Shown: in pieces, positions 40,891 through 50,981 of the stretch
Layout of the letters: each line of letters opens with the position of its first letter
Numbering within the stretch: position 1 is the first letter of the stretch
From: Entoloma clypeatum
Taxonomy: Eukaryota > Basidiomycota > Agaricomycetes > Agaricales > Entolomataceae
Length of the DNA stretch: 64,000 nucleotides
Reading direction: 5' to 3'
Assembly: GCA_963565915.1 (NCBI GenBank)
Contig: OY751496.1
Coordinates: forward strand, 2,356,001-2,420,000
Translations under genes and position numbers: made by a program
The notes under the pieces: model-generated
Databases searched by the model: none
Told to the model about the DNA's origin: nothing
The model's input: the letters and a program-made list of their open reading frames with translations, nothing else

Positions 40891-41990
40891 GAATTCACCA
40901 CGGCGAATGGCGAAACAACAAGGTCACCGGCAACAACATACAACAGATCGGTGAATAAATCACCGGCGAAAGACACCACAGCAAAAAACCTGTGAAAGAC
41001 CGGCGACACGGCGACAGGCCATCGGCGAATTGATGATCCATTGGCAAGAGCAACCCTTGGGTGTCGGCAACACTCCAATATGCAAAGAGTGATGTTAATG
41101 ACAGATCAGCAAATAATTCACCGGCGAAAGATGCCACAGCAAAAAACCGGCGAACCACAGCGAAAAGCCAGCAAAAGACCGGCGACACGGCGACAGGCCA
41201 TCGGCAAAATGATGTTCCATCGGCGAAAGCGAGCCTTTGAGTGTCGGCAACACTCCATATATGAAGAACAATACTAACGACACATCGGCGAATAATTCAC
41301 TGGCGAAAGACACCACAGCAAAAAACCGGCGAAAGACCGGCGACATGGCGACAGGCCATCGGCGAATCGATGGGCCACCGGCGAAACCAAGTCTTGAGTG
41401 CCGGCGACACTGCAAATTCAAAGAATGATGCTAACGACAGATCGGCATATCATTGACCGGCGAAAGACACTACAGCGAAAAACCGACCAAAGACCGGTGA
41501 CAAACCGGCGATACGGCGACAGGCCATCGGCGAATGAATGGGCCACCGGCAAAAGCAAGCCTTGAGACACTGCAAATGAAAAGAACGATGATAACAACAG
41601 ATTGGCATATATTTGACCGGCAAAAGACACCACGGCAAAAAACCGGCCAAATACCGGCGACAAACTGGCCAAAGACCGGCAACAGGCCATCGGCGAATAA
41701 ATGGGCCACCGGCGAAACCAAGTCTTGAGTGCCGGCAACACTGCAAATTAAAAGAACGATGTTAATGACAGATCAGCGAATAATTCACCGGCGAAAGACG
41801 CCACAGCAAAAAACCGGTGAAAGACCGGCGACATGGCGACAGGCCATCGGCGAATTGATGATCCATCCGCAAAAGTGAGCCTTTAGTGTCAGCCACACTC
41901 CATATACAAAGAATGATGCTAATGACAGATCGGCATATCATTGACTGGCGAAAGACACCACGGCGAAAAACCGGCCAACATCAGCAAAGT
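40891..41990 (-). repeat. Satellite array 2, ~6-7 units of ~165 bp
   Basis: The junction signature (CTTGAGTGCCGGCnACACTnCA) recurs at ~41056, 41232, 41394, 41561, 41724 and 41881, giving spacings of 176, 162, 167, 163 and 157 bp. Units are rich in GGCGAAA and ACCGGCGA motifs. The length is close to one nucleosome repeat. Confidence 0.85.
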
Positions 41991-42190
41991 GGTCCTGTGG
42001 CTGGTAGCAAATCATAGCAAACACACTCACATCCATAGCAGCCATAGCACTCTGTAGTAACCTCACTAGCAGGCATAGCAATGTAGCATTAAAGCACTAT
42101 AGCATTGGAACATCATAGTACTATAACACTGTAGTACAGAAACCTGGTAGCACCATATTATGGTAGTCTCATAGCCTTGTGTAGTGCTCA
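41991..42190. repeat. GTAGCA/ATAGCA low-complexity tract
   Basis: Degenerate iterations of TAGCA/TAGCATT/GTAGTA. Similar tracts lie at 53831-54010 and 60856-60972, next to satellite or fold-back sequence. Confidence 0.6.
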
Positions 42191-42628
42191 ATATTTCTAT
42201 AGATTTCGGACACTCTTTACATGCCACATAGAAAGAGGTGTTTTTTTTTCATTCAAGAAATAATCATACGTAGCACAATATTTGAGACATGTTGTCAACT
42301 ACAAAAAATGAAATATCACGAGTTGTTCCCCTGCACGTCCCTTGCCCGCGCATGTCTCTCGTCACCTGTGCAACACCCCTGCCCCTTGTGTCCAGCCTGA
42401 CATGACCCCCTCCCCCCAGCATGTCTCTCAGCTCTCATCTGAGTGTGTGTCCCTCTCGTCACCCAGCTCTCGTGTCCCCCAAGTCCTTGCAAGCAAGGTT
42501 GGTGCATCTTGCCCGTGTTTGTGTGCGTCTCCCTCAGGTCTGGCCTGTACTTGGTGCATCAGTGGACTCATGCAGGTGATGCGTCAGGGTACTTACCCAG
42601 CAAGTATGTGCCATGTGTGTCTAACGGT
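42191..42628. other. Spacer, no gene
   Basis: AT-rich then C-rich sequence leading into the fold-back element; no motif recognised. Confidence 0.4.
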
Positions 42629-43670
42629 GGGTTCCCACCTTGGCTCACCTCCCACGCACACTTCTTGCGCGCCTCCCACCGTTCCTGCGTTCCCTCAGCC
42701 ATTCCTCGCGAGTGTCCCACTGTTCTCATGTGTTCTGTACGTTCCCGTCGTTCTCACATGTTGTTCTCGCGTGCCCTGCGTCGTTCTCAGTTCCTGCATT
42801 CCCTCGGCCGTGCCTTGCGCGTATTCTGTACATTCCCCGCCATTCTCGCATGTCATCCTTGGGTGCCCCCCCCCCATTCTCGCGCGTCCCGTGCCGTTCT
42901 CCGCCGTCCTCGCGTCTCATATGTGGTACTTCGTGCGTGTCCTGCCGTTCTCAGGTGTCTCGTCAGTGGCCTGTTTCTGACGTGAAGGCATGGGGCTTAC
43001 CTATATAGGGGAGGGTGGGCCTCGTTTGAACGGAGGGAGGAGGCATCGACCGAGGAGGAGGGAGTGGAGGGAGGTGGAGGGAGTTGATGGGGGGAGGCAA
43101 GGAGATGATGTGGGACTTCGAATGTTCATTGTTGTTCGACTTTTGGCTGTTGCCGAGTATTTCTCAATAGTCTTGCCACGTCCACATCAAATACATTCTT
43201 CCCTCCCCCCATCACCTCCTCCACTCTCTCCGTTCAAATGAGGTCCACGGACTTCCCTATATAGGTAAGCACCACGGCTTCACATCAGAATCGGGCCACT
43301 GACGAGACACCTGAGAACGGCGGGACACGCACAAAGTACCACATACGAGATGCGAGGATGGTGGGGAACGGCACGGGACACACAAGAATGGGGGGGGGGC
43401 ACCCAAGGACAACATGCAAGAATGGCGGGGAACGTACAGAATACGCGCGAGGCACGGACAAGGGAATGCAGGAACTGAGAACGACTGCATATGAGATGTG
43501 AGGATGGTGGGGGAACGACGCAGGGCATGCGAGGACAACATGCGAGAATGATGGGCACGTACAGAACACACGAGAACGGTGGGACACTCGCGAGGAACAG
43601 CTGAGGGAATGCAGGAACGGCGGGAGGCACGCAAGAAGTGTGCGTGGGAGGCAAGTCAAGGTGGGAACCT
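42629..43670. mobile_element. FB1, fold-back (long inverted repeat) element
   Basis: Two ~450-bp arms, 42629-43093 and 43196-43670, are imperfect inverted copies (outer ends GGTTCCCACCTT / AAGGTGGGAACC) around a ~100-bp loop. The arms consist of degenerate short repeats of CCGTTCTCGCGTGT type. Near the inner end each has the palindrome-like CTTACCTATATAGG / CCTATATAGGTAAG. Long frames on both strands are a by-product of the repeat; no transposase. Likely a non-autonomous DNA element. No TSD identified. Confidence 0.65.
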
Positions 43671-43845
43671 GCCATTACATCATTAATTGTGTATTTATGT
43701 ATATCCTATAATGTATTGGTTAATTGGTTTAATCATTTCACTTCGAATGTATGGTATGTGAGATTAGTGATAGCAAGAGACCAAGGCTAATGTTAGATAA
43801 CATATCACTTGCTATGGAGTGCTATGGAGTGCTTTGTAGCAAAGT
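43671..43845. other. Spacer between FB1 and Gyp2C
   Basis: Ends in a tandem GCTATGGAGT repeat and GTAGCAAAGT; the last five bases AAAGT are the 5' flank of Gyp2C. Confidence 0.5.
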
Positions 43846-44247
43846 TGTTACGGACTCTACGGTATGAGGACCACGTCATATCTTTTACTTATCGGCCCGA
43901 CTCGGCGCCCTCTTACGAACTCACTATGTCTAATGTCTACTTTTGCAACCTTCGATTCCCAGTCTGACTCATTACATTACTTCGTCATCCCCTTTAGTAT
44001 ACTTCGCTCCCACGCTGACTCGCTTTCCGCAGTCAGCTTACTCACTGTACATAGCCTTCCGCAGTTGCCTTACTCATGCGCACTGCCTTCCGTAGTACTG
44101 ACTCATCCGCTATCGCCCATAGTCAGTACCTATATAAACCTCTTGTACTGTAGTAGATTCCTTAGATTTAGCAATCACATTGCTCTTCGCCTTTCCACTT
44201 TCCTGCATACTCTGCCCGAACCTTGGAACGGTTTGTTAAGCATAACA
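43846..44247 (+). repeat. Gyp2C 5' LTR
   Basis: TGTTACGG...CATAACA, the reference for the 402-bp Gyp2 LTR type. Confidence 0.92.
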
Positions 44248-44260
44248 AGTTGCTAAATCT
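44131..44260 (+). promoter_or_regulatory. Gyp2C core promoter, inferred start and self-primer PBS
   Basis: TATATAAA at 44131-44138. Inferred transcript start A at 44164 in context CCTT|AGATTTAGCAA. PBS TTGCTAAATCT at 44250-44260, 2 nt after the LTR, pairs with all 11 nt of 44164-44174. This is the geometry known from Tf1 (11-nt PBS complementary to the first 11 nt of the mRNA). Confidence 0.78.
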
Positions 44261-44262
44261 CG

Positions 44263-45036
44263 TTAGGTTCGCCCAGAGCGAAGAGAGCAACTACCAGACG
44301 AGTCAAGACGTCGCGCTTCTTTGAAGACTTCACCAGTAACCCATTCGCCTCACCAGAAGCCCGACAGGAGGAGCTAAGTCCTCGAGACAGTATCGATTTT
44401 ACACTCATCCAGCAGTACATCGAATCAGAGATCCGTCGCATCCTACAGCAGGTGCTTGACGAAGAACTAGACAACGACGAGCATCGCCCCCACAGCGAGA
44501 TAGCAGAGAGCATCCATCTTGCTCGACAACACCAGATCGTGCGTTACAATGCCCAACAGAACAAACTCGAAAGCTTTCGCGTTCAAGAAGGACCTCAGAC
44601 AGGTCAGATCACAGAGATCAGAGAGTTTATCGGTGTCCAGACAACCGTTATCAGAAGATTGATTAGGACACTCACATTGAGACATCCCAGAGCCGCATCA
44701 TCATGTTGTACTCAAAGCAACAGATCTACACGCACTTCACAACCACTGAACAACAGACCGAGTACGGTTGTTGGGCACAAAACGAGAGACTTGACCCCTT
44801 CTCACAACCGACAGACGCGCAGGAACAGAGATTCCTTAGAGATCTACAGAGGAAATACCCCGAACGTTTTGCCACCGATTCCGCCGACGAGTCCCCTGAC
44901 GAATTTGCTTTTGACTTCGCGCAGTCAGATATCGAACAGACGCCTAGAACAGGGACTCATTTTCAACCCTTACCTGTATCCCGAACCCCATCTTCATCCC
45001 AACAACCTGACCCCTCTCCTTCTCCGCAGACTCTAG
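44263..45036 (+). other. Gyp2C leader frame (~258 codons, no ATG) overlapping gag
   Basis: One frame is completely open from just after the PBS to a stop at 45034-45036 and contains no ATG; it shares 44703-45036 with gag in another frame. Product features: FFEDFTSNPFASPEARQEEL, a helical IDFTLIQQYIESEIRRILQQ, then basic Ser/Arg/Pro-rich sequence. It may be a Gag extension or separate protein by non-AUG initiation or splicing, or a chance frame. Confidence 0.45.
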
Positions 45037-45897
45037 ACATGGCAGAAGCTCCGGCAGTACAAACGATGGATACATCCAAGATCATCAAGGATCCTGGGAT
45101 GTTCAAGGACAGACACACCTTTGACGAGTGGTGGAAAGCCACCAAACTATACATCAGGTTCCAAAAGAGCCTAACAGATGATCAGAAGATCCTTGCAGTA
45201 CTATCCTGCATGATGGAAGGGTCCGGCAGGCACTGGGCCAGTAACAAGTTAGATGCTCTTGCTGTTGACAACAAGAACATCACCTGGCTAGGATTCTCCG
45301 ATGATATCGCTACACGATTCTCTATCGCCAACAAATCAGTCGCTGCCAAAGCAAGACTCGAAGTTCTGAGACAAGAGAAACGCACCGTCGACGAATTCTG
45401 GGACGAATTGGAAGAGCTCTTGAAGCTGTCAAACCTTGGCAAAGACACTGGGAAATACATCCTAGAAAAGAATGTCAACCGCAGAATCTCTGAACAAGTG
45501 GCTAGTGATGCCAAGACGTACTCCGAGTACGCAAAGGAGATCCGAAACAAAGGACGACAGATGGAAGGACATGTAATGGTCATCCAAGGTGGCGGCGACA
45601 TGCGCACCGGATCGGGTACCACTTATGGTGGTCAAGGCAAGGCCATGGAGATTGACAAAGCAGGAGTGGCCCGTTGCTACAACTGTCAACACTTTGGTCA
45701 CCTTGCTAAAGACTGCAAAGAAGAAAGATGGTTGCAAGTGTTTCAGCTGCGACCAAGAAGGCCATATTGCGCGCAACTGTTGCAAGCCGAAGAAGAACTC
45801 CGGAAGGGTTAGGAAGGTGTCTGAGGAAGATGCCAAGAATGATGAAACCACAATCTTAGAAGCTGACAAGAAGGATTTTCCCAAAGGGTCCGATTAA
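44703..45897 (+). pseudogene. gag: Gyp2C Gag, frameshifted after first zinc knuckle
   Basis: ATG 44703 (MLYSKQQIY). Intact Gag core to CYNCQHFGHLAKDC, then the 8-bp loss shared with Gyp2B shifts the frame; the conceptual product ends at 45812. The second knuckle CFSCDQEGHIARNC and natural end KGSD-TAA (45895-45897) are in the alternative frame. The first ~110 residues overlap the leader frame. Confidence 0.83.
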
Positions 45898-45947
45898 ATG
45901 ACGCTAAGTTGTGACCCTTATCTATTAAACGGACTTGCTTGCCTTGT

Positions 45948-48900
45948 ATGACTGCAGACAATAGAACCTATGTCATCCCTGCCAAGCGAGCCGCTGCGTC
46001 GACTAAGATTGTAAAGGGAGACAAACCTCCGAAACGACGAGAGATCAGGTTGTTAGCTCAACTCAAAACACAACGAGGACCAAAGGTCATTCGACCTGAG
46101 GTTGATAGCGGATGTGAACGCACATGCATCCATCCCAGAGTAGTACGCGAACAGAACCTCCCTCGCATGGTTGAGGTGCGCGACAGAGATGCACCCAAGA
46201 AGTCGGATCAGAAATGGAAGCCTGGAGACCCTATATTGGAAGCTGTCACTCCCACACCACCTCCCACAACCAAACGACCCTCATATGTTGATTGGTTTAC
46301 TCACCTCTTTGAGAAGGAGAACTTTGATAAGATCCCGAAGGAAAGGGAATGGGACCATGGTATTGAACTTACACCGGATGCACCAAAGGAACTAGGGGGA
46401 AACACATATCCCATGACACAAAAGGAACAAGAGGAATTGGACGCATTCATTGACGAGGGTCTAGCAACTGGAAAGATCCGCCCATCCAAATCCCCTTATG
46501 CTTCCCCTTGCTTCTTCATCAACAAGAAGGATGGTTCCAAACGATTGGTACAAGATTACCGCATGGTCAACAAATTCACGGTCAAAGACAAATTCCCACT
46601 CCCTCGCATCTCCGATCTCTTGGACGTGCTGAAAGATGCAGTCTACTTCAATAAGATGGACATCATGTGGGGTTACAACAATGTCCAGATTAAAGAAGGC
46701 GATGAATGGAAGGCTGCCTTCCTTACCAGTCGAGGATTGTTTGAACCATTGGTCATGTTTTTCGGCCTTTGCAACTCACTGGGAACGTTCTCTTGGATGA
46801 TGGCTAGTCTATTCCGGGACCAGATCCGCCGATGCATCTGCGTGATCTACATGGATGACATCGTGGTTATTGGTAAAACCAAGGAAGAACTCGCGTGAAA
46901 CACCGAAGAAATTCTGCAGATCCTATCAGACAATGACTTGTTCCTGAAGGAGAAGAAGTGTTTCTGGGAAGTAACGAAATGCCCCATATTGGGATATGTC
47001 GTTGGTGAAGGACGTGTTGAGATGGAAACCGAGAAGGTGGACACGATCCGAAACTGGCGAGCACCCACATCAAAAAAGGAAGTCCAGAAGTTCCTTGGGT
47101 TTGCTAACTTCTATCGGCGCTTCATTGAAGGATACTCAAACATCGCGAAACCACTTACCGCACTCACAGGCGGCACTGCTTTTACTTGGGGACCAACGGA
47201 ACAAAAGGCATTTGAAGGTCTCATACAGGCGATCACATCGGCACCAGTCTTGGCATTACCAAAACCAGATGGACAGTTCAGGGTTGAAACCGATGCATCG
47301 GGCTATGCAATTCGGGCTGTACTCTCTCAAAAACAGGACGACAAATGGCATCCTATCGCATTCCTGTCGCGGACCATGTCCGCGGCCGAACAAAATTACG
47401 AGATATACGACAAAGAGCTCTTGGCAGTCATGGAAGCACTGAAAGATTGGAGACACTATCTGCTTGAAGCCAGAGAACGCTTTGAGATCTTAACTGATCA
47501 CAAGAACCTGGAGTATTTCCGCCGTCCTCAGGACCTAAATCAATGACAAAGGCGCTGGAAGATGAAGTTACAAGACTATGACTTTGAATTACGGCATGTG
47601 CCTGGCAAGACAAATGCAAAAGCGGACATCCTGTCGCGCTTACCCTGGTATGAAACGGAACTCGAACCGCAAGACAGTGACCAAATGCTCAAGGAGGGAC
47701 TATTCTTGAAACGATTGGAATCAGAAGATGTGGTACAAATGGAGATGTTCACGGAGGAACAATTCTTTGAAGGGGGTGAAACATCTGATTCCATCAAGAT
47801 TGGAAACGTCACAACCATTGAAAATCTGTGGATCGCATGCATCAAGGGTTCAAACCGCATGGAGACAGAAGTAGCCCAGGGTCTAAAAAAGAATCCTCAT
47901 TGGTATCAACAGGAAAACGGCATCACATATGCAGGCGAACGAGTCTATGTTCCACCGGACCCACAACTGCGTCAAGAACTAATGTTTGAATCACACGATG
48001 CACCAGTCGCTGGACATCCAGGACAGTATCGAACACACGAACACCTCACTCGCACCTACTGGTGGCCTACCATCCTGCATGATGTAAAGAAGTACGTAAA
48101 GGGTTGCGACACCTGTCAGCGCAACAAGATCAACAGACAGAAACGACATGCTCCGCTACACCCCCATGCAGCACCAAGTCATCCATGGGAAGACATAGGG
48201 ATTGACGTCGTGGGACCGATACCAGAATCTGATGGAAAGAATGCAATCCTGGTCATCACGGATAGACATTTGAAGATGCTCCATCTCATTCCGACAACCG
48301 TGGAATTATCGGCTAAAGGATTAGCAAAGATCTATCGGGATCAGATATGGAAGCTTCATGGGATCCCCAAGAAGATCATCAGTGACAGGGGACCACAGTT
48401 TGCCGCGAAGTTCATGGAGATACTTTGCTGCATGTCAGGGATCAAAAGGAACCTGTCCACCGCATACCATCCACAGACTGATGGACAAGCCGAACGATCG
48501 CATCAGGAGACAGAAGCGTTCTTACGAAACTTTGTCAACCATCTGCAAGATGATTGGGCTGAATGGATTGCAATTGCCGAATTCCAGTACAATGACAAAG
48601 AACATCAGGCGACGAAGCACACACCATTCTACCTTAACTATGGCTTACATCCTTGGAAGGGAGAACTTGTGTTGGAAGACACCAACCCGGCCGCCAACAG
48701 CTTCTTGGAAAAACTCAAACAAGCACGAGAAGAAGCCAATGCAGCGCTGAAACAGGCACAGGATCAGATGAAGAAGACAGTTGATACACGACGGAGTCCG
48801 TCTCGGGACTACCGAATCGGAGACAAGGTGTGGCTGGAAGGGACTAACATCAGGACCGATCGCCCCTCAAAGAAACTTGATGCACTCCGACATGGACCAT

Positions 48901-49250
48901 TCAAAGTCCTAGAGAAGAAAGGAGCTAGCGCGTACCTTCTTGATCTTCCGAAGACTTGGAAGATGATTCACCCTGTGTTCAACGAGACCCTGTTGTCACC
49001 ATATGAAACTCCGAAGTACGCCATCCAGAAAAAGAAACCAGCCCCTGATCCGATCATCGTTGAAGGACGAGAAGAGTACCATGTGTCTACGATCCTAGAC
49101 TCTCGGAAGTTCCGCGGAAAGATCCAGTACCTCGTCCAGTGGGAAGGATATGGCCCAGAAGAGAACACATGGGAACCTCGAGCTAATGTTCAGAACGCTC
49201 AAGATTTGATCCGTGATTTCCATCAGCAGAACCCGTCTCGACCACAATAA
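45948..49250 (+). pseudogene. pol: Gyp2C pol: truncated protease, RT, RNase H, integrase, chromodomain
   Basis: ATG 45948. The protease keeps EVDSGCERTC, but an in-frame deletion near 46165 fuses EQNLPR to MVEVRDRDAP, removing the rest of the domain. RT is complete with catalytic YMDD (~46850). TGA 46896-46898 and TGA 47544-47546 are both at expected Arg. From 47547 the frame is open to TAA 49248-49250: RNase H end, integrase (CDTCQR, IGIDVVGP, ISDRGPQF, RSHQETE), GPF module and chromodomain (YLVQWEGYGPEENTWEPR). Of the copies here this pol has the fewest stops. Confidence 0.88.
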
Positions 49251-49383
49251 AAGACGAGTTCTCAAAACCCATGGCAGTATCGACCTCATCAGTCAACCAC
49301 ACACCGAGTTCCCCGCTCTAGTCTTCACCCTGCCCAATATAGCCACCCCATTCTTCTTTTACCTCTCAACCATCCTCACTGCC

Positions 49384-49655
49384 ATGTCAAACACCATCGT
49401 CACCTCCACCTCCACCACCGACATAATATTCGACTTCATTCGTTGTCGAATCTCCCCGTCGCCCCAACTCCCGAAGAGAAACAAATCCTCGGGAATTACA
49501 CCAGCACCCTCGTCATCGAAAACCGACGCATTCGGCTGGCCATCAAAGGCCTTGAACTCGCCGTAGCCATCAACGAGGAGTTGATATATGATTGGAGCCT
49601 CAAGGAAAGTCCGAACTGGTCCGATCCCGGCAACAACGAGGGATGGGGACAGTGA
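49384..49655 (+). pseudogene. Gyp2C third ORF, internally deleted
   Basis: ATG 49384 (MSNTIVTSTSTTD), then a deletion of the helical middle joins to IRLHSL-type sequence out of frame; the C-terminal part (VIENRRIRLAIKG...WGQ) survives in another frame to TGA 49653-49655. Confidence 0.7.
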
Positions 49656-49689
49656 CTCTGTGAGGACACAGAGCTTGGAGAGGGGAACA

Positions 49690-50091
49690 TGTTACGGACT
49701 CTACGGTATGAGGACCACGTCATATCTTTTACTTATCGGCCCGACTCGGCGCCCTCTTACGAACTCACTATGTCTAATGTCTACTTTCGCAACCTTCGAT
49801 TCCCAGTCTGACTCATTACATTACTTCGTCATCCCCTTTAGTATACTTCGCTCCCGCGCTGACTCGCTTTCCGCAGTCAGCTTACTCACTGTACATAGCC
49901 TTCCGCAGTTGCCTTACTCATGCGCACTGCCTTCCGTAGTACTGACTCATCCGCTATCGCCTATAGTCAGTACCTATATAAACCTCTTGTACTATAGTAG
50001 ATTCCTTAGATTTAGCAATCACATTGCTCTTCGCCTTTCCACTTTCCTGCATACTCTGCCCGAACCTTGGAACGGTTTGTTAAGCATAACA
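49690..50091 (+). repeat. Gyp2C 3' LTR
   Basis: 402 bp, about 99% identical to 43846-44247. The right flank GACAG belongs to Gyp2D post-pol sequence. Confidence 0.92.
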
Positions 50092-50981
50092 GACAGCCTT
50101 CGGATTCCATGACAGTATCAACCTCATCAGTCAACCACACACCAAGTTCCCTGCTCTAGTCCTTTCCCTGCCCAATATAGCATTCCCGTTCTTCTTTTAT
50201 CTCTCATCCATCCTTACTGCCATGTCTAACACCACCGTCACCTCCACCTCCACCACCGACATCAACCCCGCCATCGCCACCCTCATGAACGAAGCACTCT
50301 CCATGAGAGACCAGATCCATGCCCTTGAAACTTCCCTTACCGACCTCCTTCATCGCCAGATGCATATCCGACTTCACTCGCTGTCCAACCTCCCCATTGC
50401 CCCGAGTCCTGAGGAGAAACAAATTCTCGGAAATTACACCAGCACCCTCGTCATTGAAAATCGACGTATTCGGCTGGCTATCAAAGGTCTCGAACTCGCC
50501 GTTGCCATCAACAAGGAGTTAATATATGATTGGAGCCTCAAGGAGACTGGTCTGATCCCAACAACAATGAGGGGTGGGGACAATGACTCTGTGAGGACAC
50601 AGAGCTTGAGGAGGGGAACATGTTACAGACTCTACGGTATGCGGACAACGTCATCACTTTTACTTATCGGCCCGGCTCGGCGCCCTCTTACAAATACATT
50701 ATGTCACAACATCTATTTCCATTCCCTTTGCTACCGCTCTGACTCATTCCGCAGTAGCTTTACTCAGCTCCGCAGTATGTATGACTCATTGTACATAGCC
50801 TTCCGCAGTCGCCTTACTCATGTGCACTGCCTTCCGCAGTACTGACTCATCCACTACCGCCTATAGTCAGTACCTATATAAACCTCTTGTACTATAGTAG
50901 ATTCCTTAGATTTAGCAATCACATTGCTCTTCGCCTTTCCACACTCTGCCCGAACCTTGGAACGGTTTGTTAAGCATAACA
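50092..50981 (+). mobile_element. Gyp2D, 3' remnant with third ORF and LTR
   Basis: Starts inside the post-pol region (GACAG aligns to the site after the pol stop in Gyp2B). It contains a third ORF from ATG 50222, frameshifted by a small deletion after LIYDWSLKE, then the 361-bp LTR 50621-50981. The right side enters Gyp3 pol at 50982. The 3' half matches Gyp2A almost perfectly. Confidence 0.82.
50621..50981 (+). repeat. Gyp2 LTR (361-bp type), 3' LTR of Gyp2D
   Basis: Reverse complement of 23911-24271, apparently identical by eye. The flank GGAGC is at 50982-50986. Confidence 0.9.

Larger units (their letters stand above)
43846..50091 (+). mobile_element. Gyp2C, near full-length chromovirus copy
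   Basis: LTRs 43846-44247 and 49690-50091, both 402 bp with about 4 differences by eye, so young. The flanks do not match: AAAGT on the left, GACAG on the right. It encodes leader frame, gag, pol and a third-ORF remnant, with an in-frame deletion in protease, the 8-bp gag deletion and a few TGA codons. The integrase part 48.27-48.65 kb resembles Gyp2B while both sides resemble Gyp2A/E, so the copy is a patchwork. Confidence 0.88.

Noticed and set aside
40891..41990. Regularly spaced repeats as a possible CRISPR array
   Set aside because: Units are ~165 bp and similar throughout with no short repeat/unique spacer pattern; the organism is eukaryotic.
42342..43008. Overlapping Cys/Pro-rich frames of up to 212 codons in FB1, and mirror frames at 43257-43675
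   Set aside because: They arise in all frames from the CCGTTCTCGCGTGT-type repeats of the fold-back arms; no conserved protein features.
45880..45950. A -1 slippery site at the Gyp2 gag-pol junction
   Set aside because: pol is in the -1 frame, but the overlap (GAT TTT CCC ...) has no canonical heptamer; reinitiation or another mechanism is equally possible.
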